DNA of 64,000 bases from Salvia splendens (lineage: Eukaryota > Streptophyta > Magnoliopsida > Lamiales > Lamiaceae). Under the pieces are notes generated by a model, which saw only the letters and a program-made list of their open reading frames with translations, did no database searches and had not been told where the DNA came from. How positions within the stretch are numbered: the stretch's first letter is position 1; every line of letters starts with the position of its first letter. A program made the position numbers and the translations under genes. Positions 1 through 8,178 of this stretch are shown piece by piece. Where the stretch lies: the NCBI RefSeq assembly GCF_004379255.2, contig NC_056039.1, positions 34,237,883-34,301,882 of the forward strand, in the 5' to 3' direction.

Positions 1-368
1 AGAACTATATTAAATTGTTTATTTCTCATGAATCATGTATGCTTCTAATTTTCACTCAACCATTTCTCTAAAGTGGTAGGTTGGTCGCAAAATGATGACT
101 AGGTAAATACATAGAAAACCAACATAAGAAAAAGTAGCATTTTCTATAATTAAAAAAGGAACTCCATATAAAGAGGAAAGACAAAAAAAATTGAAAACCT
201 AACGTATGTAATCAAAAGAAGCTTCTAAAGTATATTACATAGTCTGCACAATCTCAACCAATTATACCAATTAAATTACGTTAAACATGATCTCAGACGA
301 AATCGTTTATTTATTAAAACCCTAATTAATCTTATACATTTGAGACAATCTGACGGTTCAAAATGCAT
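1..368. other. AT-rich left flank, no gene seen
   Basis: No convincing coding sequence, RNA gene or named repeat is visible. The last five bases (364-368, TGCAT) are the left copy of the target-site duplication of the LTR retrotransposon that follows. Confidence 0.6.
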
Positions 369-1031
369 TGATGGAGTACGTACTAAACAAGCCCAACAGC
401 AGCAAAGCCCATCAGCCTAAAGCCCAAGAAAGAGTATCAGTTCGGCATGACTAAAGAGTTCAGTTCGGCACAACCAAAGAGTTCGGCCCCAGCCTACAGC
501 TCGGTAAAAGCCAACCAATCAAACTCTGCTCTCAGGTCGGCATCAAGCTCTACTCTCAGATCGGCAAAAGCTGCTCGGCAATAATTCAGCAGTTCGGTCT
601 CAGTATTCGACCGAACTGGGAGATAGTGGGCTCATGCAGGATTTCCACCTCCACTACACCCACGATCTATTTAGTGGTGTCAAGCAGTCATTAACTCATG
701 CAGGATAGTGGACCCATGCAAGATCGCCACGATCTCCACGACATCCACTACCTAGTAAATGGCTGCATGCCACGATCTAGGTCAATGTATAAATAGAACC
801 TAGATCAGATAGATAGGGGAGGTTCTAAGACTCTCTCGCTTTCTAGAGATCAAATACAAAATAGCAAGTCTGTATTGTAAGCTGTAAGAAAACAGATCAA
901 GCAATACAACTCTGCCCTCATTTCTTCCCGTGGACGTAGATTTACCTCAGTAAATCGAACCACGTAAAATCTCTGTGTCGTGATCTGCATCTTCCTGCAT
1001 TCATCACCATCAAAAATTCGCCGATTCATCA
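369..1031 (+). repeat. 5' LTR of element 1
   Basis: It is shared with the 3' LTR over 369-1006. I extend it to 1031 because TCATCA at 1026-1031 lies one base before the primer-binding site, exactly as at the LTR edge of element 2, whereas 1007-1031 is missing from the 3' copy. If only the duplicated part is counted, the LTR ends at 1006. It contains a TATA box at 788-796. Confidence 0.85.
788..796 (+). promoter_or_regulatory. TATA box in 5' LTR of element 1
   Basis: TATAAATAG lies about 320 bp upstream of the gag ATG and is the natural candidate for the element's promoter. An identical copy is in the 3' LTR at 7717-7725. Confidence 0.6.
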
Positions 1032-1032
1032 C

Positions 1033-1050
1033 TGGCGCCGTCTGTGGGAA
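1033..1050 (+). other. Primer-binding site of element 1
   Basis: TGGCGCCGTCTGTGGGAA starts with TGG, as expected for complementarity to a tRNA 3' CCA end. The first nine bases fit plant tRNA-Asp and the match then weakens. The same site directly abuts the LTR in element 2. Confidence 0.7.
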
Positions 1051-1107
1051 ACAGAGAACCAAATTTGTGATAAAGCGAATTTTTGACCCTTTTTCCACCC
1101 CAAAAAA

Positions 1108-3186
1108 ATGCATACCAGATCACATACCACCCGTAATACCGTTCGTGATCACCGTGAGGAAGCTAGTCCAGCTCGCAGGTCTGAAAAACGGCCTCGGGAG
1201 ACTTCTACCTCCGGTTCTCACGAAGGAGGAACAAGCCACTCCAGGAGTCATCGCACCGAGTCTTCCCAGCAGCCCGATTTAAATGAAGCTGTCAAGCTGT
1301 TCTTGGCCGAGAAGCAGGAGGAGTTCTTAACCTTCCTGCAGAAGAGCCAACAGCCGGAGAAGACAACGGCGGATTCTCCCTCCTCATCCAGACATGAAAG
1401 TCACTACCGCAGTAGTGACGTGTCTTCCAGGAGAAAGAATCCTCAACCCCGACATGTTCCTGTTCCTCCTCGGTACCGGAACCACAGGAGAACTCCATCT
1501 CCTCCGTACCGAAGAGATGTCGGGTTCGCCATGTACGGAGCATTAAAGACTCCGTTCTCGGACGATATCACCCGAACTCCTTTGCCGCGGAACTACCGGA
1601 CACCGTCAATGACTTATGACGGGCTAGTGGATCCTCATGACTTCTTGGGACGCTATCAGTATAATATGGCGAACCAGGGTCTCAATGAGGTCCATATGTG
1701 CAAGCTGTTCCCCGAGCTGCTCATCGGGAACGCCAGAAGGTGGTTCGACAGCCTTCCTCAAGGCAGCATTAGATCCTACCGAGATCTAATGGATGCTTTC
1801 CACAGGAGGTTCTTTCAGAAAGCGGAAGCCCGAATTACTTCGGCTCAGCTGCTTTCTATACGTCAAGGTCGCGACGAAAAGATCAGCGACTTCCTGACGA
1901 GATTCCACAAGGAATGCCTACAAGTAGATGATCTCAACGATCTACTTGTCATTTCGGCATTCCAAAATGGAATCCTGCCCGGAGCTCTCTACAGAAAGCT
2001 CGTGGAGTGCGGTCCGCAAACAGCTCAAGAAATGTGGGACATTGCGGACCAGTTTTCCCGTGCGGATGAGGCAGACCGTCGAAAACGGTCTTTAGACAGC
2101 TCATCCCGAGAAGAGAAAAAGAAGCCCGATCAAAGCGGCCAGGTGCTTCCTCGCCGAACTCCTTTTGAGAGAATTCAAAGGGCACCGGTACAAGGCAGAT
2201 TGGGGCCACGTCTCAATCCTGAGAAGCCGCCCGCTCAGTTCGTACCCTTAAACAAGTCAAGAGCGGAAATTTTCGAACTACATTCCGATATGTTCGAAAA
2301 ACCAAGGCGGATGACGAAATCGGCCGCGCGCCGACCTCAGGATCAATATTGCTCCTTCCATCAAGCCCACGGACACGATACCGAGGAGTGCCGAGATTTG
2401 GCTACAGGTATTGATGTTCTTGTGAAAACAGGAACGTTAAAAAAATACCAAAGCAAGCAGCCGAAAAAGAACAAAAGACAGAGAGGTGCGAACTGCAATC
2501 CTCAGGATCCGAAAAGGCATGAGGATCCCGAAGACGACGACGAGCCGCAATATGATGGAGTAATCCTGACTATTGATGCTCTCCCTGCCGGGAAGACTAA
2601 GTCGTCCCTAAAAGCAGAACGCAGAGGTTCCAATCAAGAGGAGCCAACACATAAAAGGCTGAAGAAAGACGAAGTGATTACATTTTCAGATGCCGATCCC
2701 GTCCCAGCCATCTCTCCTCACCAAGACGCTATTGTCATTCAAGCCGGAGTGGCAAACAAACTGATCCACAGAGTATTTGTGGATACAGGAGCGTCAGTCA
2801 GCATTCTTTTTAAAGAATGTTTCGATAAAATGGAAGTGGATCCAGCTCGGCTCAGTCCGGCTCCGCTTCCTCTGAAAAGTTTCGCCCAGGAGGACACCCG
2901 CCCTGAAGGTATTATCAGCCTTCCAATCACGGTGGGAAAAGCGCCTACAAGCTCCAATACGATGATCGAGTTCTTTGTGGTGAAAGCTCGGTCCCCGTAC
3001 AACATCATCCTGGGGAGAGACTGGCTCAACACAGTTCGGGCCGTTTGCTCTACTTATCACCTCACCATCAAGATCCCCACTAAAGGTGGGATAGCGGTCA
3101 TCCGAGGTGATCAAAAGAGAGCAAAAGAATGTCTGCAGATTGCGCTTAAAAGTGCCGAACAATCAGTTCGACACCATCAAGCATAG
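1108..3186 (+). CDS. gag-protease polyprotein of element 1
   Basis: A 692-residue ORF starting at the first ATG after the primer-binding site. The N-terminus is Arg/Ser/Pro-rich and disordered-looking. A retrotransposon gag domain lies at about residues 175-330. A Cys/His knuckle-like motif (YCSFHQAHGHDTEEC) is near residue 415, and an aspartic protease with the catalytic signature DTGAS is at 559-563. It forms the particle and processes the polyprotein. It ends in a TAG that is in frame with the following pol ORF, so the two may be joined by stop-codon readthrough. No frameshift or premature stop is seen. Confidence 0.9.
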   Translation: MHTRSHTTRNTVRDHREEASPARRSEKRPRETSTSGSHEGGTSHSRSHRTESSQQPDLNEAVKLFLAEKQEEFLTFLQKSQQPEKTTADSPSSSRHESHYRSSDVSSRRKNPQPRHVPVPPRYRNHRRTPSPPYRRDVGFAMYGALKTPFSDDITRTPLPRNYRTPSMTYDGLVDPHDFLGRYQYNMANQGLNEVHMCKLFPELLIGNARRWFDSLPQGSIRSYRDLMDAFHRRFFQKAEARITSAQLLSIRQGRDEKISDFLTRFHKECLQVDDLNDLLVISAFQNGILPGALYRKLVECGPQTAQEMWDIADQFSRADEADRRKRSLDSSSREEKKKPDQSGQVLPRRTPFERIQRAPVQGRLGPRLNPEKPPAQFVPLNKSRAEIFELHSDMFEKPRRMTKSAARRPQDQYCSFHQAHGHDTEECRDLATGIDVLVKTGTLKKYQSKQPKKNKRQRGANCNPQDPKRHEDPEDDDEPQYDGVILTIDALPAGKTKSSLKAERRGSNQEEPTHKRLKKDEVITFSDADPVPAISPHQDAIVIQAGVANKLIHRVFVDTGASVSILFKECFDKMEVDPARLSPAPLPLKSFAQEDTRPEGIISLPITVGKAPTSSNTMIEFFVVKARSPYNIILGRDWLNTVRAVCSTYHLTIKIPTKGGIAVIRGDQKRAKECLQIALKSAEQSVRHHQA

Positions 3187-3192
3187 CAATCA
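3184..3192 (+). other. Candidate UAG readthrough site between gag-PR and pol
   Basis: TAG CAA TCA matches the leaky context UAG-CAR-YYA known from tobacco mosaic virus and other plant RNA viruses. The reading frame stays open through this stop into the pol ORF: nine sense codons follow the hexamer CAA TCA before the ATG at 3220. The same nine bases occur at the same place in element 2. Confidence 0.55.
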
Positions 3193-3219
3193 CAGCAACC
3201 GGAGTCAGAGGCAAGCAAG

Positions 3220-6200
3220 ATGACCGAAGTCACTTCAGAGCCGAACTCAATGACCGTTCAGTTATACGAAGATGATCCATCCAGAACGGTCAAGATCGGC
3301 TTCGCAGGAACGCCTCTACTCCGGGAAAAGACCATTCAGCTCCTCAAGGAGTACAAAGATGTCTTTGCATGGTCTCCGTTGGACATGACCGGAGTGCCCC
3401 CCGAGGTAATCACTCATCGGTTAAATATTGATCCTTCAATCCGGCCAGTAAAACAGAAGCAAAGACTCTTTGCGGCAGAAAGAAGCCAAGTCATCCATGA
3501 CGAAGTCCGCCAATTGCTAAAAGCGGATGTACTATTCGAGGTGAAATATCCTTCTTGGGTGGCCAATCCTGTGATGATCAAGAAAAAAGAAGGAGGATGG
3601 CGGATGTGCATAGATTTTACCGATCTAAACAAGCACTGTCCTAAAGATTGCTATCCCCTTCCGAATATAGATAAAAAAGTAGAAGCTTTGATCGGCTTCG
3701 AAATTTTCTGTTTTCTTGATTTATACAAAGGATATCACCAAGTGTTGATGGATGAGAGTGACGCTCCGAAAACAGCTTTCATTACCGATTTCGGCATTTT
3801 CGCTTATAAAAAGATGCCATTCGGTTTAAAGAATGCTGGAGCCACTTATCAAAGGATGGTAGACAAGCTTTTTCGGCACCTAATCGGAAAACAGGTTGAA
3901 GTGTATGTCGACGACATAGTTGTCAAAAGCAAAAGCACTTCGGAGTACGAGCACAACCTCAAGTCCACTCTCAACGTGCTCAAGAAAGCCAACCTCAAAC
4001 TTAATCCCCAAAAGTGTACCTTTTTGGTAGATTCGGGAAAGTTTCTGGGTTGTTGGGTTTCAAAGGACGGACTCAAGGCAAACCCCTCAAAAGTTCAAGT
4101 CGTTCAGAACATGGCAATGCCGAAGTCCATACATGACGTGCAAAGGCTAACTGGATGTCTAGCCGCACTGAATCGATTCCTTTCCCAAGCAGCCGAAAAG
4201 CAACTGCCGTTCTTCAAGGTGTTGAAAAAGGCACCTAAGTTCGAGTGGGGAGCCGAGCAGAAAAAGGCCTTTGACGAGCTCAAAAGTTATCTAGCCGAGC
4301 TTCCTATTCTCTCTGCTCCAACCGAAGCCGAAGTAATTTTCTTATACTTAGCGGCATCCGATCAAACCATTAGCGCGGTGCTTGTACGAGAAGAAGGCCT
4401 AAAGCAGTTTCCCATCTACTTTACAAGCCGAGCATTAAGAGGTCCAGAAACAAGGTATCAACCTCTGGAGAAAATTGCTCTGGCGTTAGTAAATGCAGCA
4501 AGGAGACTGCGGCCATACTTCTATGCTCACAAGGTATGCGTCTTAACCGATCTGCCTCTTCGGCAAGTTTTGACCAAGCCAGAAGCATCAGGCAGAATCG
4601 CCAAATGGGCCATAGAGCTGGGAGAACACTCAGTCGAGTATCTACCTCGGAAAGCCATCAAGGGACAAGCCTTGGCAGATTTTCTTACAGAAGCAAAGTT
4701 CGATCAAGCAATTCCTGTTATTGCCGAACAGAAGAATTCTGCCAATGCCGAACTAGCACAGCCCTTGGAATCCGAAGTAGAGCCGCCGGACTGCTGGAGC
4801 GGATTCGTAGATGGAGCTTCAAACAAGATGGGAAGTGGAGCTGGTATTTTACTTGTCGCTCCCGACGGACACGAGGTAACCTACTCACTTCGGTTCCTAT
4901 TCCCCACTACTAATAATGAAGCCGAGTACGAAGCCCTCCTGGCCGGACTCCAGTTAGCGCAAAGTCTGCTCATCAAATCTCTCAAAGTCCATTGTGATTC
5001 ACAAGTCATAGTAAATCACATGTTGGGTACAAGTGAAGCTCGTGACGAGAGAATGAAGAAGTATTTGGACAAAGCGCAAAGCATCAGCCGAAGTTTCTCC
5101 TATTTTCGGATAATCCGCATTCCCAGAGCGGAAAATAGCCGAGCAGATACCTTAAGTAAGTTGGCCTCAGATCCGAGCTCAAAGGCGGAAGAATTAATGC
5201 ATCGAAGCATTGATGAAGCTGAGGTACATTCAGTATCCAGCTCGCCGAACTGGATGACGCCGATCTTGCAGTATCTGGATCAAGGACAATTGCCCGAGGA
5301 TAAGAGAGAAGCTCGGAAGATCACGTGTCAAGCACTTCGGTACGAACTTCATGAAGGAGTCCTCTTTAGAAAGTCTTACCTCCAGCCGTTATTGCGGTGC
5401 GTAGGACCAGAAGAGACGGACTACATTCTCAGAGAAGTTCATGAAGGATCGTGCGGCAGCCACATCGGAGCTAGAGCTTTAGCTAAAAAAGTTCTAAGAT
5501 GGGGATATTATTGGCCAACCTTGGTACAAGAAGCAGTGCAGCTCGTCAAGACCTGCCCGAAGTGCCAAATCCATGCAAATATCCCAAGGATGCCGCAGAC
5601 CGATCTATCCACTATGCAGAGCCCTTGGCCTTTCATGCAATGGGGCATAGACATAGTGGGACCACTTCCTCAAGCTCCTCGGCAAATGAAATTCCTAATC
5701 GTTGCCGTGGACTACTTTACGAAGTGGGTGGAAGCTGAACCATTAGCTACGATAACGAGCTCGAAGGCATTGGATTTCGTCTGGAAGAACATAGTGTGCC
5801 GATTTGGCATACCCCACATCCTCATCTCGGATAACGGGACTCAGTTCACCGACAAGACGTTCAAGAATTGGTGCCAAGAGCTGAATATTCAACAGCGATT
5901 CACTTCAGTCTCTCATCCACAAGCAAACGGACAAACGGAGGTAACAAATCGTATCCTGGTGAAAGGGTTAAAAGCTCGGTTAGAACAAGCCAAAGGACAA
6001 TGGGTAGAAAATCTCCCTCAAGTCCTATGGTCATACCGAACTACACCCACAACCTCCAACGGTGAAACTCCGTACAGTCTTGTGTACGGCACTGAAGCCG
6101 TGATTCCGGTGGAGATCGGCATACCCAGTCCCCGAACTCTAAACTTCTCAGCAGAAATGAATGACGACGGACTGAGAGCCGAGCTAGATCTTGCCGAAGA

Positions 6201-6483
6201 AAGAAGAGAATTGGCATGCATAAAAGCAGCCAAGTACAAGGAGCAAGTAGCCCGGTATTACAACCAAAGGGTGAAGAAGCTGCAATTTCAAGTGGGAGAT
6301 CTCGTCTTGAGAAACAACGAAGTAAGCCGAGCAGAAAAGCTGGGCAAGCTCGAACCCACATGGGAAGGTCCGTATCGGGTGTCAGAAGTCCTCGGCAAAG
6401 GGTCTTACAAATTGGCTCACATGTCAGGAGAACAGGTACCCCGAACATGGCACATTTCCAACCTCAAAAAGTTCCATTTGTAA
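3220..6483 (+). CDS. pol polyprotein of element 1 (RT, two RNase H domains, integrase)
   Basis: 1087 residues if read from the ATG at 3220. Reverse transcriptase covers about residues 105-300 with the YVDD active site at 229-232. The gypsy-type RNase H-like connection is at about 385-480. A second RNase H of archaeal type begins near 525, with catalytic Asp at about 531 in GFVDGASN. The integrase HHCC zinc finger ends in CPKC near 778, and its catalytic D-D35-E residues are D811, D871 and E907. It copies the RNA into DNA and inserts it. The ORF is in frame with gag-protease, so the ATG at 3220 may not be the true start. It is nearly identical to the pol of element 2 and intact. Confidence 0.92.
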   Translation: MTEVTSEPNSMTVQLYEDDPSRTVKIGFAGTPLLREKTIQLLKEYKDVFAWSPLDMTGVPPEVITHRLNIDPSIRPVKQKQRLFAAERSQVIHDEVRQLLKADVLFEVKYPSWVANPVMIKKKEGGWRMCIDFTDLNKHCPKDCYPLPNIDKKVEALIGFEIFCFLDLYKGYHQVLMDESDAPKTAFITDFGIFAYKKMPFGLKNAGATYQRMVDKLFRHLIGKQVEVYVDDIVVKSKSTSEYEHNLKSTLNVLKKANLKLNPQKCTFLVDSGKFLGCWVSKDGLKANPSKVQVVQNMAMPKSIHDVQRLTGCLAALNRFLSQAAEKQLPFFKVLKKAPKFEWGAEQKKAFDELKSYLAELPILSAPTEAEVIFLYLAASDQTISAVLVREEGLKQFPIYFTSRALRGPETRYQPLEKIALALVNAARRLRPYFYAHKVCVLTDLPLRQVLTKPEASGRIAKWAIELGEHSVEYLPRKAIKGQALADFLTEAKFDQAIPVIAEQKNSANAELAQPLESEVEPPDCWSGFVDGASNKMGSGAGILLVAPDGHEVTYSLRFLFPTTNNEAEYEALLAGLQLAQSLLIKSLKVHCDSQVIVNHMLGTSEARDERMKKYLDKAQSISRSFSYFRIIRIPRAENSRADTLSKLASDPSSKAEELMHRSIDEAEVHSVSSSPNWMTPILQYLDQGQLPEDKREARKITCQALRYELHEGVLFRKSYLQPLLRCVGPEETDYILREVHEGSCGSHIGARALAKKVLRWGYYWPTLVQEAVQLVKTCPKCQIHANIPRMPQTDLSTMQSPWPFMQWGIDIVGPLPQAPRQMKFLIVAVDYFTKWVEAEPLATITSSKALDFVWKNIVCRFGIPHILISDNGTQFTDKTFKNWCQELNIQQRFTSVSHPQANGQTEVTNRILVKGLKARLEQAKGQWVENLPQVLWSYRTTPTTSNGETPYSLVYGTEAVIPVEIGIPSPRTLNFSAEMNDDGLRAELDLAEERRELACIKAAKYKEQVARYYNQRVKKLQFQVGDLVLRNNEVSRAEKLGKLEPTWEGPYRVSEVLGKGSYKLAHMSGEQVPRTWHISNLKKFHL

Positions 6484-7285
6484 GAGACAGTCCGGTCAGT
6501 CAGTCTTGAGTCCTGTTCAGTCAATGTGCTTTATTTGGTTTACTTGGTCTTTATTTGTCTCTGTGCGTTTTGTCTGTGTGTTTTGTCTGTCTCTGTGCGT
6601 GTCGTCTCTTACAAATGTTACTGAGGTATCTTGTTCTTCGAAGGCTGATCCCCTTCTTAGAACATATGCAAGCCCACGATTGTGAGTCAAAGCTTCTACA
6701 GAAGATACAAGACCACAATTCAGCTTAAACAAGCAGTTCGTCTGAAACGAGCTGCAACAAGCCAACGATTGTGAGTCAAAGCTTCTACAGAAGATACAAG
6801 ACCACAATTCAGCTTAAAAATCAAGCACTTCGTCTGAAACGAACTGCAATAAGCTAACGATTGTGAAGTCCAAGCTTCTAAAGAGGATACAAGACCACAA
6901 TTCGGCTTAAAAATCAAGCACTTCGTCTGAAACGAACTGCAACAAAAGTCCGATTCTCGCGATAAAACTTGCCTGAATTAGGACAAGGGAAAGTCCGATC
7001 CACGCGATAAAACTCGCCGAATTAGGACAAGGGAAAGTCCGATCCCCAAATTAGGACAACGGAAAGTCCGATCCGAGCGATAAAACTCGCCAAATTAGGA
7101 CCAAAGACGAGTCCGGTCAAAGATGTTTATTTCATCAGCCCAAAGACGAGTCCGGTCAAAGATGTTTATTTCATCAGACCAAAGCCAAGTCCGGTCAAAG
7201 AAGAGTTCACTTCATCAGACCGAGGACAAACATCAACTTACCCCGTACCTTTATCCAGAATGTCGAAGTGATTCACTTCACTTTT
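6484..7285 (+). repeat. 3' untranslated region of element 1 with three tandem-repeat arrays
   Basis: Three arrays follow the pol stop. About three units of roughly 90 bp lie at 6670-6940, phased by CGATTGTGA at about 6678, 6766 and 6858. About four short units containing AAAGTCCGAT lie at 6945-7105. Three units of about 37 bp containing GAGTCCGGTCAAAGA lie at 7105-7223. Related arrays occur in element 2. Around 7230-7260 the sequence jumps to what lies next to the LTR in element 2, marking loss of the antisense gene block. Confidence 0.75.
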
Positions 7286-7297
7286 CGGGGGGGGTAG
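7286..7297 (+). other. Polypurine tract of element 1
   Basis: CGGGGGGGGTAG, with eight G, directly precedes the 3' LTR. It is identical to the tract of element 2 and is the likely primer for plus-strand DNA synthesis. Confidence 0.75.
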
Positions 7298-7935
7298 TGA
7301 TGGAGTACGTACTAAACAAGCCCAACAGCAGCAAAGCCCATCAGCCTAAAGCCCAAGAAAGAGTATCAGTTCGGCATGACTAAAGAGTTCAGTTCGGCAC
7401 AACCAAAGAGTTCGGCCCCAGCCTACAGCTCGGTAAAAGCCAACCAATCAAACTCTGCTCTCAGGTCGGCATCAAGCTCTACTCTCAGATCGGCAAAAGC
7501 TGCTCGGCAATAATTCAGCAGTTCGGTCTCAGTATTCGACCGAACTGGGAGATAGTGGACTCATGCAGGATTTCCACCTCCACTACACCCACGATCTATT
7601 TAGTGGTGTCAAGCAGTCATTAACTCATGCAGGATAGTGGACCCATGCAAGATCGCCACGATCTCCACGACATCCACTACCTAGTAAATGGCTGCATGCC
7701 ACGATCTAGGTCAATGTATAAATAGAACCTAGATCAGATAGATAGGGGAGGTTCTAAGACTCTCTCGCTTTCTAGAGATCAAATACAAAATAGCAAGTCT
7801 GTATTGTAAGCTGTAAGAAAACAGATCAAGCAATACAACTCTGCCCTCATTTCTTCCCGTGGACGTAGATTTACCTCAGTAAATCGAACCACGTAAAATC
7901 TCTGTGTCGTGATCTGCATCTTCCTGCATTCATCA
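7298..7935 (+). repeat. 3' LTR of element 1
   Basis: 638 bp, matching 369-1006 with one difference seen. It stops at an internal TCATCA, 25 bp short of the expected LTR edge, yet is followed directly by the TGCAT target duplication. A TATA box at 7717-7725 points toward the UGT gene. Confidence 0.93.
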
Positions 7936-8096
7936 TGCATCATACATACTTGAAAAATATAGCCAAACATCGACAGAAAATGAAATAATACCCTGTACTA
8001 TATATGAAATTAATAATCGATAGCCACAGGCCCAAAATTGTCACATTTTGGTGACCAAAAAGTTAATTGAAACCCAAATTTCTTTACTTTTTGACT

Positions 8097-8104
8097 TATA
8101 TAAA
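8097..8104 (+). promoter_or_regulatory. TATA box of the UGT gene
   Basis: TATATAAA lies 75 bp upstream of the ATG. Only about 160 bp of native upstream sequence separates it from the 3' LTR of element 1. Confidence 0.6.
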
Positions 8105-8178
8105 CGCTTTGGCTAGAGTGAAAACTTATATTGTGATCAATTATTTCTCTCCAAATCAAACTAAAGTGTAAAAGAAAA

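Larger units (their letters stand above)
369..7935 (+). mobile_element. Element 1: complete Ty3/gypsy LTR retrotransposon, Tat lineage
   Basis: The element begins TG and ends CA and is flanked by TGCAT at 364-368 and 7936-7940. Order: 5' LTR, primer-binding site, gag-protease ORF, in-frame UAG, RT-RNase H-second RNase H-integrase ORF, tandem-repeat 3' UTR, G-rich polypurine tract and 3' LTR. The second, archaeal-type RNase H domain and the lack of a chromodomain after the integrase are marks of the Tat branch (Retand/Ogre relatives). Comparing the LTRs by eye over 638 bp, I found one difference (G at 630, A at 7559), so insertion is recent. Both ORFs are open. It lacks the antisense gene block of its relative at 43867-54964, and its 3' LTR is shorter at the right edge than the 5' LTR. 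Confidence 0.95.
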
